The notes: generated by a model not told the origin, from the letters alone. 64,000 nt of DNA from Tamarix chinensis (GCA_030549775.1 CM060173.1:69398867-69462866); one strand, 5' to 3'. Numbered from the stretch's first letter, positions 22,769 through 35,612 are shown. Program-made: numbers and translations.

Positions 22769-24072
22769 AAGAATGTGTTCTGTATGGTTTAACATTTGTA
22801 TAATGCGAAATTTTGAATATCCTATCAAGACATTATTAGGTGAACACAAATTATGGGTCACATAAATATCATATGGAGAAATTATTATTTGAATTAAATT
22901 TTGAAAGCACACACTGCATGTAGGATTCATAAACAAAATCAATTTAGTTTAGTTTTAGTGTGTGCAAAAACAAAAAACTAATAACAATACTCCTGATTTA
23001 AAAAAAAAGTCATTTTAACAATTTAAACACTTCTTAGGAGCAAATAAATGTAGTTTTAAATTTTCACTTATAATTTTTTATTGAAATATAGAAAATCATT
23101 TAATGCATAGGTAATAAAATAACAATAGTAAGAGTAAAAGTAAAAATTAAGTATTGATTTTTCTTCAGTGAATTTTTTTATATAAATTTATGATAATAGA
23201 ATAATTTATTTTTTTAATATGGAGGTAATAGTATTTGTTCATGAAATACATCTGTATAATAATAACTAAAAGATATTTGTAAACGTACTATACTTAGGTA
23301 CAAACATTATATGACCTTCGTATTTGTCTTAATACAAATGATGTTCTACAATTTCAAAGTAAAAAATTAGGTATAATTCCTAATTTATCCTCATAATATT
23401 TATCAACGGCATTAAAGTGAATATTTAAAAATTGGCAAGATATTAATTAAGAAAATTAATATTAAATAAAAAATATTATGTACTTTCCCTCTCATTTCTT
23501 AATTTGTGTACACAACTCCGGAACAATTTTTTGATTATTATTATCCTAAGTCAGATGAAATAAATGCCATTTGGGCATTTGTTATTTCCACAAAAGCAAT
23601 AAGAATGACCAATTCTTTGATGCCCGTGCAATCGCATTATTCTTTTGCCTTTAAATAGAAATAAACACAAAATACTTAGAATATCCCAGCAAGATGAGGA
23701 AAATCCCTAAATAACCCAGAAAGATGAGCCAAAATACACCGCTACTCCTAGGAATTTCAATATGTATTATGAACGTTTGAAGTCAATTACCCAAAGAAAG
23801 CCATAATTAACTAATTTCTATGCTATTTTGAATATATATAATGATACTATTTTTTTAAAACCCTTGCAAATACAATATGATGGATTATTTTTATTATATA
23901 CATATAAAACTATTCAAAAATTTATGTTTTCAGATTTTCATAGATCATAAAAGAAAGTTAGAATTGACCATAACAAACGATGGTAGCTAATGGTTCTTAG
24001 TTTTTTTATAGTTGATAGTACAAAAAGCTAAAGAGATCTAATCCCTACATACCCATGACAAAAGTAAAACAC
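22769..24072. other. unassigned AT-rich DNA
   Basis: No gene, domain or clear repeat was recognised in this 1.3-kb stretch. Confidence 0.4.
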
Positions 24073-24805
24073 TTGATGGGAAAAACAAGGGGTTCCCAAT
24101 ATTAACAATTATCCAACACTAAGTAGATGGTATCAACCATAGTAAGATAACAATCCACAATGATATCAAATCAGTAAGTAAACAAGTGCAAATACTCAAA
24201 CAAACAAATAAAAGAGAGACACAAGAATTTTTATGGGGAAACCCTCAAAGTAAAAAAGGTAAAACCCACGGGACCTAGTCCAGAAACTTGCTCCACTATA
24301 ATCAAAGATGATTATAACAATCCCCTTACAATGAGCACCTAAAGGGTACACAACCCACTAAATTCTTATCAACCAACAAACAACCAAACCAAGAAAAATG
24401 ATGAGGTTTCGTCACCAGAAAATAGGGGTTTGGTACAGTGGAAATATCTCACAAACTAGAGCCTTAATATACAAACCAACCGTTGGATTTGGAGAACTAG
24501 ATGTCCCGAAGGTACTGTCCAAATTTCAGCTAAATCGGAGTACGTTTGACTTTCGATCGGAGAACTTGAAAAATAATGCGCACGAGAAAAACGCCCAGAA
24601 CTGCACTTTGTAAAAACCTTTGCCCTTCTGGTTTCGGTGTTTGATGGCCTTTTGAATTCTCTCAATACTCCTTAATAAAGCTGAGAGTAAAATAATTCTC
24701 AAGGAAGCCATATAATAAATGAGCCAAGACCCTTTGAGCTACCTCCATAAATAAAATAAATAAAATATGAGTTTTTCCACATAAGAAGGAATTCATAGCC
24801 CAACA
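24073..24805 (-). repeat. 3' LTR of the degenerate Copia element
   Basis: On the minus strand it opens TGTTGGGCTATG at 24805, directly after a purine tract (GGGAGGGGGAGATT, 24806-24822). The far border is uncertain: I place it at TGATGGG (24073), which gives a CA end, but no target duplication can be checked because the other end is lost. Confidence 0.55.
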
Positions 24806-24822
24806 AATCTCCCCCTCCCGAC

Positions 24823-24992
24823 TATGTGGAAGTGGTCGCCATCCCAGCGATGGAACAACAAGTCTCAAACTTGCCCTCTGGTAATGCCTTTGTCATCATG
24901 TCTGAGCCATTTTCATCAGTGTGAATTTTCTCCAACTCAAGAAACTTTGTATCAAGAACATCTCGAATCCAATGGTATCTTACATCAATGTG
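24823..24992 (-). pseudogene. Copia RNase H, C-terminal end
   Basis: The minus strand encodes HIDVRYHWIRDVLDTKFLEL, then TDENGSDMMTKALP and the final CCSIAGM, the last part of a Copia polyprotein. It joins in frame across the CACTA insertion to the AKSK segment at 35613. Confidence 0.85.
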
Positions 24993-25480
24993 CACTACTA
25001 GAAATAAGGTTTTTAACGACCAACAAATTTCGTCGTTAATGGACAAATTTTGGTCGCTAAAGCTATTAACGTCCAAAAAATTTCTTAGTCGTCAGTGGTC
25101 GTTATTGCTCCCTCGTTAAAGGCTTTAACGACCAACTAAAATTTTTTGGTCGCTAAAGTAATAACGACTACATATTATGTTGGTCGCTAATGTAATAACA
25201 ACGGAGTATAATTTTGGTCGCTAAAGGTAATAACGACGACGCAAAGTGTTGGTCGCTAAAAGTAATAACGACAACTTATGACGTTGGTCGCTAAAAGTAA
25301 TAGCGACAACGTATGATGTTGGTCGCTAAAAATAATAACGACGAATAAAATACACTGTCGTAAATAATATTAACAACCAAATTTTTATCGTAATTAAAAA
25401 GGTATCACACCAATAACGATTAATTTTTCCGTCAATACTAAAATTCATTCATTATTTGCGATATAATTTATTGGTCGCAA
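24993..25480. repeat. left TIR and subterminal repeat array of the CACTA element
   Basis: CACTACTAGAAATAAGG is followed by about a dozen copies of GTTGGTCGCTAAAAGTAATAACGAC-like units in either orientation, spaced 20-40 bp apart. These are the expected binding sites for the TNPA-like protein. Confidence 0.85.
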
Positions 25481-28061
25481 ATGGCATAATTATATATTCA
25501 ATAATATATATAATCAACATTTCAATATTCATCTATAACCCTGCACCTATATGGATATACATATATCCATTTCAATCTTTTGAAGACCTGTATATATATA
25601 CGTACATATATCCATTTCAATCTTCTCAAGACCTGTACCTGTATGCATGTATATATATATATCCATTTTGATCTTCTCAAATCTTGTACCTGCATACATA
25701 TATATTCATTCTAACATATAGATATAATTTTCTAAATATCTGTTTATAATTAAACATTCAACTAAATATTCATACAAATAATTTGTATCAAATGTCCGGT
25801 ACAATTTTCGGCTATGATCAAATATAAATATATTACAAAAGAGCTACAATATGTTGTTGCATTACAAAAATATCATGATTAGCAGCTGCTTAAGAATTAA
25901 TCATTCTATCCATCGGATACAATAGACTTGGTAAGTTTATCAAAATAAACTGGATCTGCAACAATAGAAATATACAAATAATAATTAATATAAGTATCAA
26001 ATAAACAATGAGTAATTTCCTTAACATGCAATTCATGAAATCAGATATAAAAAATGAAATCTCCAAATACAAGGAAAATAATGAAAATGGAAATAAATAT
26101 GATTCAATAACATCCGAACTTATTAAATGTGTTATACTACGACAACCTAGATCATGCATCATCATGGTGTGTTTCCTTAAGTCTGTTATCAATGATTCAA
26201 TACCTAATTAATATGGTGTGTTTTGGTCACAAAGTGTATCAGACAATATTTTTTCTATGATTCATGCATTAATTACACCTATACTTCTACAATATATACA
26301 AAACTAAATTTACTAAAAGTATTTAACGAGGATGCAGGTTATCAATTGTCACACAGTTTTCAAATATATCAGAAGAGTACACTAATTTACTTTAAATTTT
26401 TAATTTTTTTCAACAGTTATGGGCATGCATACTAAGCTTTTATTTATTCATCTATTGTTTTCTCTTGAGACCTCAATCTTGTCTGTGCGGCGTTTTTGCT
26501 AATTTAATCTATTTAGTACACGAACATCAAAATTTCATACACTAGCAGCCTAGCAGCCCTATACCCCCTTACATTCTGAAAATTGTTGCTTGTGCTTAAA
26601 GGGCTAATCTAGCTAACTTAGGCTATCATTTAAATCATCTAAACTAAGTTTATGGGGTAGCTTGCTTGTTATAATCGAGTTTTCAACATTATTTTTCCCG
26701 CTAGCGAGTTTTCACAATTTTCTGTTCTAGGTAATCGAGATAGCGTTCAATTTTGTGAAATGATCTTTTGAGGGCTGATGCAATGCAGTTAGAGTTCATT
26801 TAAGCCTCCTCGCATTCCTGATTTAATGGCGTGGGAGTTGAGGCCGAAATACCTTGCTTGTTATAATTTTCGTCATTCAGTTTCATTTATGATTAAGTGG
26901 CAGTTGCAAAGCATATAGGGCTGTTCTCAACCTCTTTGCATGTTTTTATTTTTTTATGATTGCCAGCATTGAAGCCGAAGCATTCTGTACCTAGATGATT
27001 TTTATATTCCGTTAGATGATTTTCCTGTCGGGGTTATTTTGTGCGTAGATTGAATGATTGTTGTTTCAAAGAGATAGTCTCCAGGGGGAAAGCGGAAGTA
27101 ACAAAGCAGGAGAAATACATAATGTTTTTCTGATAATATGCTCTATTGACCTTATCTCTGATAATGTTTAAATATGGGGAAGTAGCATATTATGCTGGCA
27201 TGCTTTTCAGTCTCGCTTGTCTAATTATTATTTGGATTCTAATTATAATTCTAATAATAGTCTCCAAGGTTTGTTATCTATCATTAGGTAAGAAATTGCA
27301 TAGGTAAATTGCATGCTGTTAAGACATTGCTATGATTGGTTGTACAGTTCTGCAGCTACTAGAGTGGTATTTGATAATGTTACTGATTAATGACCATGAA
27401 ACAAAATTTCACTTTAAGCTGCTGTCTTGCTTCCCTGGATTGTGCAGAAGTTATGTGGGCATGTAGTTCTGTTGAAATGCTGATTCTTAATTATTAGATT
27501 TGCTTATTACAATTGGGATCAATATTTATGAACATCTCTGCTACAGTTCTTAGAGTTGGCTAATCTTTCATGATAATGTTAGCTTGCTCATAACATATGG
27601 GCAATACTAGGTTACTAAGTGCATTATCTATATCTGTTAAGTTATTATACAGATTGGACAAAAGAAATAGGTTCTATGTGGTGCATTATCTAGAAATAGG
27701 TTCTATGTGGGCAATACTAGGTTACTAAGTGCATTATCTATATCTGTAGCATTATGCATTTTTCACAGCATGTGTTTTAATGGAAAAATATAAATATAGA
27801 GAAAGCAGGAGAAAACCAACCTATACAAAAATGTCCAGAGAGCTGCAATGTAATCTGTTGAAGCACATCCACATCGTCTGTAGCAACAGTAACCTAGAGC
27901 AAAATCATACTTGTTAATTTTAAAAAGTCATCCATAGGAACCATATGTAGCTTATTTGAATTTATTTAGATCTAAACTAGTTACTTAAGCTTATTAGACA
28001 ACTAGTTAGAATAATACTCATAATAATTACTTTCCTTTAACAATTTTAACTAACCTCATTT
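25481..28061. other. non-coding 3' region of the CACTA element
   Basis: There is no coding frame of note. Diverged repeats of GTACCTGTATGCATGTATATATATCC type occur at 25530-25710. A 110-bp direct duplication lies at 27601-27710 / 27711-27749. On the minus strand an acceptor-like TTTTGCTCTAG near 27900 and a donor GAGGTTAGTT near 28056 could define a spliced 3' UTR exon of the TNPA-like transcript. Confidence 0.45.
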
Positions 28062-29995
28062 TCAAGGGCACCCCGTATCCTCTGATGTAGATGGAGAAGC
28101 AAGCATGTATTCTATATCATCATGTATATTCTCTTCATTTTCCATCAAGCATCGAAATCGTGCACTTTTCAAAATCTTCTCCATGACAGGTTCCCATTTG
28201 TCCATTCTTTCTTTTAGCACTCGATTTTCTTGATTCTTTTTCTCAATCTCTTCTTCTTTTCTTTTAATAGCAGCATCCTTTGCCTTGAGATCTGCTAAAA
28301 GCTTGTTCTTACCTTTGTAAGGGCCTCTAATATCTCTAGGCTTCACTCCACCACCATAGCCAGGAACATAGCCCCTGGTTCGAGTCACTCCATGCACACG
28401 TTCAGCCACCTCAACATGAGTAAGGGAGGGTTCAGCAGCTTGGACCTCAATAATTTGAGACTTCAAGACAAAGAATGTTAGTTAGACAAAAAAATATATA
28501 TAGAACTAATAAAATAAATAAGAGTCAGGAAAGAGGTGTACATGGATGTCTGCAGCTTCGGCTGTAGCTATTTCTTCACCCTTTTTATGGCTTTCAAAAT
28601 AAACGGTGCCATAATTTGGATGTTTTCCATCTTTTCCCCCCTAGATAATATAACATTTATTTATAAGGATTAAAAACAAGGCAAAAGTAGTGTGTTGGAA
28701 AACGCCATATCTTGCGTTTCATAGGCAAATACATATAATATATACCATATCATAGGCGATCGCTCGATAAGGCTTGCTGCCACTACGATGAAGACATTTA
28801 TTGTCCATCATCAAGCGGTTGTTTGTATTTCGTTGGCTCATTTCCTGTGTAGATATATTGTATTATATGATAAATAAGAGAAGAATAATTAGCAAGGTAA
28901 TCAAATATATAAATATTTCTAAATTTTTCCTTATTCATTAGTGATTTACCACAAACTTTGGACTATGATAGTAACATTTCACCAGCCACTCCCAATCGGA
29001 TTGCTCTTCAATTGTAGTTGGTTTAAGCTTCAATTGTTCATGAATATCCAAGCCTTTAATAGTTCTATGATTATCTCCCCTCCAATTGTTCCATAGGTCT
29101 TTCATGTGACGAAGAGTAGAATTTTTGTAACTCTCCATGTCATCATTGGAGAACTTCTCCTACAACACAAAAGTATATATATACATTGAGGAACTAAAAA
29201 TTAACAAGTCAAAAGAAACTATTATACGGAAAAATATAAAAGGTTTGCAGTAGCACAGGTAAAAGTAAATGCCAATATCAAAATGAATACTTCAAATTCA
29301 TTACCGTCATTGCAGCCCAGAGGTGGTCCTTATGTCTTTGTTCAACTGCGTCCCAAGATTGGATTCGAATAGGCATTATGTTGCGATCACGAACTAATTT
29401 ACCTATGTGCCTACTCCACTCATGGCTATTATCTCCAGCAACACGACCATTAAAAAAAGTCACAGGTAGCTTGTTTCCACTGCTAAGTCTTGCCACTTTT
29501 TGACACCTATTTCTACCTCGAGGCTTCCAAATCTTTTGAGTAGAATTATCTATTACATAAAACGGTTAAAAAATTGACCAAGAATTAAGTAAAATAAGAA
29601 TAATCAAAAGCTTATTATGTCATACCTCCACTTGTAAGATTCACATGAGAAGAATGGAAGACATTTTCAGCAATGGCATGATTGTTTCCACCTTGGGCAA
29701 CAGTTGTTTCGGCTTGCGGAGCAGTATCCTCATTGAGTAAGGGAGGAGGGGGGTCCCTTTGCCCTACAAAGACATTAGAAGTGCTGGACATGCGTTTAGC
29801 GCCACCTCTTGTAGTTAATGATAATGGGGGAATGTCATTTGTCTTATCAGTGGCTTGAATGTTACCACCGCTTGTAGCGGATAGTAGAAACGTCTTCAAC
29901 CCTAATCCGCGGCCGCGCCCCTTGCCAATAGCATTTAATTGCCCCGGTGATATATACTTAGGTCGATCATTCTTTAATTTAACTGGGGACACCAT
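28062..29995 (-). CDS. CACTA TNPA-like DNA-binding protein (Transposase_24 type)
   Basis: Six exons with GT-AG borders (29626-29995, 29305-29549, 28950-29159, 28746-28844, 28542-28640, 28062-28460) add up to 474 codons without a stop. N-terminus: MVSPVKLKNDRPKYISPGQL and an RGRG-rich stretch. Middle: KPRGRNRCQKVARLSSG, then VTFFNGRVAGDNSHEWSRH and DLWNNWRGDN, matching the conserved plant CACTA second protein. C-terminus: GYVPGYGGG then a coiled coil (about residues 390-440, K/E-rich heptads). By analogy with En/Spm it should bind the subterminal repeats and help bring the ends together. Met at 29995 was chosen because an acceptor-like TTGTAG sits just upstream (about 30011), implying an untranslated first exon. 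Confidence 0.8.
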
Positions 29996-30269
29996 TTCTT
30001 TGAAACCTACAACCACACTATTAATATAAACAATTACATTCTATAAAATAACATTTAGTAGAAGATATTATCCCCTATCTTCATGAGCATTATAACACAT
30101 TACCAAAATAGAGTACATAATACACTCCATTAAACACTTGTATTACGAGTTCAAAAAATACATCTCATCTTGAGAAAATCAAGCTGTATGGAATAGCAAG
30201 TATACAAAAGTACATAAATAAGCACCATTACAAATCTCAAGGATGGTTAAAGTTTATATGCATAAGTCT

Positions 30270-33200
30270 TCATTCGATTGTAATGTCTTCACAAGGAACT
30301 GCTGCTTGACTTTTTAACACAACATGCCAACCCTTGTTAATGTTATCTTCAACATAAAATGCTTGTGATGCTTGAGTTGCTAGAACAAAAGGTTCAGTAG
30401 TTTTCCAAATACGTCTGCAATCAACACTTGTGAACCCATACTTATCTTCCTTCACTCCCTTAACTTTATCAGTAACATCAAACCAATCACATCGAAATAA
30501 GACTAAGCGTTTATTGCCCAAATACTGCAATTCAATAATCTCGGTCAATTGGCCATAGTAATCGATGGATCCACTACCATCATCACCAACCACAACCACT
30601 CCACTACATTGTGACCTTGTTCTTTCCTCATGAGATGTAGTGTGGAATCGATATCCATTTACTACATAACCATAAAAACACGTAACATATTTTGACGGAC
30701 CACGTGACAATGAGAGTAAGGCTTCTATCTTCTCGCTTTTATCTGTTTCATATAAATCTGCAACCTAATAAATATAATGTTTATTATAACCTATTTTTAC
30801 AAACCCAATGATCTAAATAAACTTGCATTTCTATATATATTGAATATTGAATAGCATAGAAAACTTACTGTTTTGTTAAACCACTCAATAAACATTCTAT
30901 TCTGTTCATTGGATGACACTTGTGGTGGATTGTGTTCCTGGTTTTGATAATACATTCTACAATAAAAAAGATATATCAAATGTCTAATACTTGCCTTTGA
31001 AAAAAAAATAGATAGAAACGAATGAGTTTTTAGGAATGACTTACTCAAGAAATGGCTGAACTTCTTCAAAATTGTTAAGAACGTACATATGGGCTTGCTC
31101 TAATTCATTTGCATCTAAATCTCTGGTTTGACCACTTCCTAGCCCTCTTCCCTTGTAATAAAAGGAAGACAATTCCGCAGACACATTCACATCATCATCA
31201 TAATTTCGATCAAGGCGGTTAAACTTAGTCTCTGTTTTATGCAAATATCTTGAACAAAAATTCATGCATTCTTCTGCTATATACCCTTCCGCAATAGAAC
31301 CCTCTGGACGAGCCATGTTACGTATATAAGACTTCAAAGTATACAAATTCCTTTCCACTGGATACATCCAATGAGAATGTACAGGTCCACATAACATAGC
31401 CTCATGTGCCAAATGAACTGGCAAATGTAACATCACATCAAAGAAAGATGGTGGAAAAATCTTCTCTAACTTACAAAGGGTTATTGGAATTTGGGCTTCA
31501 AGACACCTCAAGTTTTCCATATTCAAATGTTTCGAACCTAAATCCTTGAAAAATATAGACAACTCAAGAAGTGGTTCATACACATCCTCTGGAAGAAGGC
31601 CACGCAATGCAAGTGGAAGAATATGATGCAAGAGAATATGATGGTCATGACTCTTTAATCCAGAAATCTTACTCTCTTTCAAGTTTACACATTGTGAAAT
31701 GTTAGAAGCAAAACCATCTGGAACCTTCAAATGCTTCAAAAACTTGCAGAATTTACGTTTTCCCTCTCGAGATAGGGTGAAATGAGCGTCAGGTAGCAAT
31801 ATATTATGACCATTTGTGATAGGATGTAACTCTGGCCTAATACCCATTTCTTGCAAATCAAGACGAGATTTATAGTTATCCTTCGTCTTATTTGGTACAT
31901 TAAGTAGTGTTCCAAGTATGCTATCACATATATTTTTTTCAATGTGCATTACATCTAGGGTATGCCGTATCAAGTGGTGCTTCCAATATGGAAGCCTAAA
32001 AAATATACTCTTCTTGTTCCAGTTATCTTGCCTATTCTTGTGCGAGATCTTTCCTTTGAAAGCAGGATCTTTGCTTAATATGATGTCTTCAAGATCTTGC
32101 ACTTGGTGAAGAATCTCTTCACCTGTTACAGGCTTCGGAGGTGTACCCTTTTCTATAGTACCATCAAATAACATTTTATCCCTTCTCCATCTATGATTAC
32201 TTTCCAAGTAGCGTCGGTGACCCATGAAGCATTCTTTTCCCCCATTAACTAGTCTCAAAGAGTGAGTATCCTTATTACAAACAGGGCAAGCGAGTTTTCC
32301 CTTTGTACTCCATCCAGACAATATTCCATATGCAGGAAAATCATTGATAGTCCACATAAGAGATGCATGGAGATTGAAATTTTGACGCTTTGATGCATCA
32401 TATGTTTCGACACCATTGTTCCACAAGTCCTCTAATTCATTAATTAGAGGCTGTAAATATACATCAATAGCATCTCCAGGACCATCAGGGCCTAAAATCA
32501 GCATAAAAGAAACAAATTTGGATGATATGGATATCAAAGAGAAGCAAACACAAAACGTGATTTTTTTGATATCATAATTTGGAATAGTTGGTGAAAGTTT
32601 AAAGTAAATCACAAACCTAGAATGAGCATGGATAGCAACATACTTGGTTCCTTCATGTACAACGAAGGAGGCAAGTTGTATGGAATAAGAGTCACAGGCC
32701 ACATACCATATGATGGTCTCGCATTATTGAACGGCTGAAAACCATCACTAGCTAGCCCAAGTCTAACATTCCGAGGTTCAGAAGCAAAATTCGGATTGAG
32801 CTCATCATGTTTTTTCCATGCCAACCCATCAGCTGGATGCCTCAGATCTCCATCATTATTTTTATCATGATGCCATCTCATTAGAGAGGCCGTCTTAATG
32901 GACATAAAAAGCATCTGAAGTCGAGGTTTTAGTGGAAAATATCGCAATATCTTAATAGGTATTTTTTTCCCATTTGCTTTTACCTTATCTTCCCCACTAT
33001 GCTTGCTTTGTTGCCATCTTGAAGCTTTGCAAGTTTTACATTTCTGCAGATGACTATCTTCTTTCCAAAATAGCATACAATCGTTCACACATGCATCAAT
33101 CTTCTCATATGAAAAGCCAAGATCTTTAATTGTCTTTTTTGCCTCGTAATAAGAGTCGGGCAAGGTCGAATCATTGGGCAATAACTCTTCTTTCAACAAT

Positions 33201-33769
33201 TTGAGTAACATTGTGAAAGAACGATTACTCCATTTTCCAGTACTCTTCACATGAAGCAATTGAATTAAGGCAGACAATTTAGATCCCTTAGAACCCTCGT
33301 AAAGAGGTTGTTGGAAGTCATTTAACAACCTTTGTTTTTTTGATGCTTCAAATTTGGGTTCTTCTTCATGGTTTAGGGATCCCATATTTTCCAAATTAGG
33401 CTCAACATTCCGATAATGAGGATACCTATCTTCTAAAAGTTCCGCTATCTCGTTATCACTATCATCATAGTCATCTTCATTCTCATTATTTTGAGGATCC
33501 ATATTTATTTCAGAATGTTCCTCGTGTCCTTCTTCACCATGATGAAACCATAAAGTATAACCTCTCATAATCCCAAAGGTCATCAAGTGTGCTTTCACAG
33601 TATCACGAGTTCTAGAATCGGTGTTAACACAATTGATACACGGACATCTAATTAAATTTGTATTAATTTTTTGAAATGCATAGTTCAAGAATTCTTCAAC
33701 CCCAGTCAAATATGTTGGATCATGAAAACGATCATCAACCAGGCGAATCCATTCCTTATTGGGTGCCAT
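30270..33769 (-). CDS. CACTA TNP2/TNPD transposase, apparently intact
   Basis: Four exons (32617-33769, 31045-32491, 30869-30956, 30764-30270) join in phase to 1061 codons including the stop, i.e. 1060 aa. Order: transposase-associated domain (residues about 1-80, RCPCINCVNTDSRTRD, GYTLWFHHGE); TNP2 core with LGLASDGFQPF, LGPDGPGDAIDVYLQPL, WTINDFPAYGILSGW and ACPVCNK; DUF4218 (about 740-840, HLPVHLAHEAM, WMYPVERNLYTLKSYIRN); C-terminal DUF4216 (GYVVNGYRFHT, IDYYGQLTEIIELQYLG, RCDWFDV). Plant CACTA transposases share this order and length. It should cut at the TIRs. No stop, shift or missing block was seen. The gene lies directly upstream of the TNPA-like gene. Confidence 0.88.
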
Positions 33770-34877
33770 TTTCTAAAGGGAAAAAAAAAAGGCATAAATA
33801 TAACAATTAGAAAATAATTGCCAATTAGATAAAATATGCACACTATCATTTTGAATAATACCCGAGAAGGATTATAAAATATAATACCAAACATCATTAA
33901 TAAAGTATCTAACATGAACTTAGATACATTTTAAAGGATATTGTAAATTCAATTTATATAAAACGGATAAAGCGACAAATTCGGATATAGCCGAGTCACA
34001 AATCCAATTTTCACAAATCAACCATAACCAATACAATTAACCATTCTAAATCATTCATACAACACATATATATACAATTAAACAACTAAATTATCTTATC
34101 ATAAGCTAATTCATTTAAAATTAATCAAAACAATATTTTATACCAATTATATCATATTTTATTTCTTGTTAAAAAAAATGTCAATGTTGATCATCATCAT
34201 ATTTTATTCAATTGATTATAGAATTCTTAAATGAATTAACATAGAAAATATTCTAAGGACATAACAAAGAGATTATATAACAATATAAAGTAATGAAGAA
34301 AAACTTCAGCACCACCATCTATCAAAACCCTTCCTAATATTTTACTTTCAAGATAGCATCTATCATGTACTCAATTGATTAAAACAATAAACGAAACATC
34401 AAATTTAACATAATTAGGGTTTTTTAGCTTGGACTGTAAATCCGGTCAAATCTTGCTAAAATATTTAAATTGACATGTCGAAAATGAAATTAAACATAAT
34501 ATAATGCAAATTATATAATCAATTGAATAAAATAACTCGATTACACAATCCAATTTAATTTCGCAAGAATTTTGACCTAAGAATCCAATTCCGATTAATT
34601 TCGCACAAAAATTTCAAATTGATAGTTCTAACATGAAATTAGATGCATTTTAAAGGATATTGTAAATTCAATTTATCTAAAATAGCTAAATCGGATAAAA
34701 CCAACAAATCCGGATATAGCCGGGTCACAAATCCAATTTTCACAAATCAACCATAACCAATACAATTAACTACTCTAAATCATTCATACAACACATATAT
34801 ATACAATTAAACAACTAAATTACCTTATCATAAGCTAATTCATCTAAAATTAATCAAAACATAAGCTAGGGTTTGAG
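33770..34877 (-). promoter_or_regulatory. CACTA transcript leader with a long direct repeat
   Basis: Between the transposase ATG and the TATA box lie two diverged copies of a ~230-bp sequence (33908-34131 and 34627-34861) sharing blocks such as TTTTAAAGGATATTGTAAAT and ACCATAACCAATACAATTAA. No coding frame. If the TATA box at 34878 is used, most of this would be leader and first intron. Confidence 0.65.
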
Positions 34878-34885
34878 TATTTATA
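34878..34885 (-). promoter_or_regulatory. TATA box of the CACTA transcription unit
   Basis: The minus strand reads GGTATAAATACTC here, about 1.1 kb upstream of the transposase ATG and 720 bp inside the element's right end. Confidence 0.5.
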
Positions 34886-35225
34886 CCAAACGTATTGCAG
34901 CGAAATTGGAGGGAGTGAGGGGTGCTGGACCTTCGTCGGTGGTCAAGCACCACTCGCCGGTGACGAGCGGTGGTGGAGGAGGTCGGACGGTGGCGCGCCG
35001 TGGCTGTCGTCGTGCGTTGCTGGTGGCTGCTGCTGCTACTCCGTTGCTGCTGTATTGGACGACGACGAGGAGGTGCAGCTGTCTGCTCGACCGGCGGTTG
35101 ATGGCGTGGTGGTGCAGTCCGGGAAGAACACGCTCAAACGGCGACGGTCGTTGCTGGTGTGGTCGTCGAGCAGGGTCGGGGAGGGAAGACGACCTGTGCT
35201 CAAATTTGATATAATTTGGCACAGG
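34886..35225. promoter_or_regulatory. GC-rich CpG-dense control block of the CACTA element
   Basis: A sharply bounded 340-bp GC-rich block, dense in CG and CNG sites, sits in otherwise AT-rich DNA. Both strands carry 113-codon open frames of low complexity, which I take as a by-product of base composition. In En/Spm a GC-rich region near the promoter is the target of methylation control; position and composition suggest the same role. Confidence 0.5.
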
Positions 35226-35439
35226 CCCGCGTTTATGTGATGTTTTTTTTTTGTTTAAAGGGCCGAAACGAGCATCAAAGGGCGCGGGATTTTTTTTTTT
35301 TTTTTGAAACGAGCAGCAAAGGGCGGCGGGATTTTTTTTTTTTTTTTGGAGTTAGGGTAATTAAGTGTTTTATATTTTTATTTTTTTGGATTTTAGAGAT
35401 TTGAAAAAAAAAATATTATAAAACATATATATAACTTAA

Positions 35440-35609
35440 ATTTTTTTTAAAGACCAATAAATTAATGATTAACGACCAAAAATTATATTAGTCGCAATAG
35501 ATATACCATCAACGATAACTTTTGACAATGGTCGTTAATAATATATCAATAACGATAAAAAAAAAATTGGTCGCTAAATTGGTCGTTAATGGTCCAGTTT
35601 GTTGTAGTG
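35440..35609. repeat. right subterminal repeats and TIR of the CACTA element
   Basis: Several TTAACGACC and TTGGTCGCTAAA motifs occur in both orientations, ending in GTTTGTTGTAGTG. Spacing is looser than at the left end. Confidence 0.85.
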
Positions 35610-35612
35610 GTG

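Larger units (their letters stand above)
24993..35609 (-). mobile_element. complete CACTA (En/Spm-type) transposon, probably autonomous
   Basis: The element (10,617 bp) starts CACTACTAGAAAT and ends GTTTGTTGTAGTG, imperfect inverted repeats, between 3-bp duplications gtg (24990-24992, 35610-35612). Both ends carry many copies of a TTGGTCGCTAAA / TAACGACCA subterminal motif, on both strands. Inside, minus strand, are an intact-looking TNP2/TNPD transposase gene and an intact-looking TNPA-like gene, preceded by a tandem-repeated, GC-rich control region. Layout (promoter end, TNPD, then TNPA) parallels maize En/Spm. It lies in the RNase H region of a Copia element, so it is younger than that element. 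Confidence 0.92.

Noticed and set aside
34873..35222. Two overlapping 113-codon frames on opposite strands
   Set aside because: Low-complexity frames in a GC-rich block of the CACTA control region; stops are rare there because of base composition.
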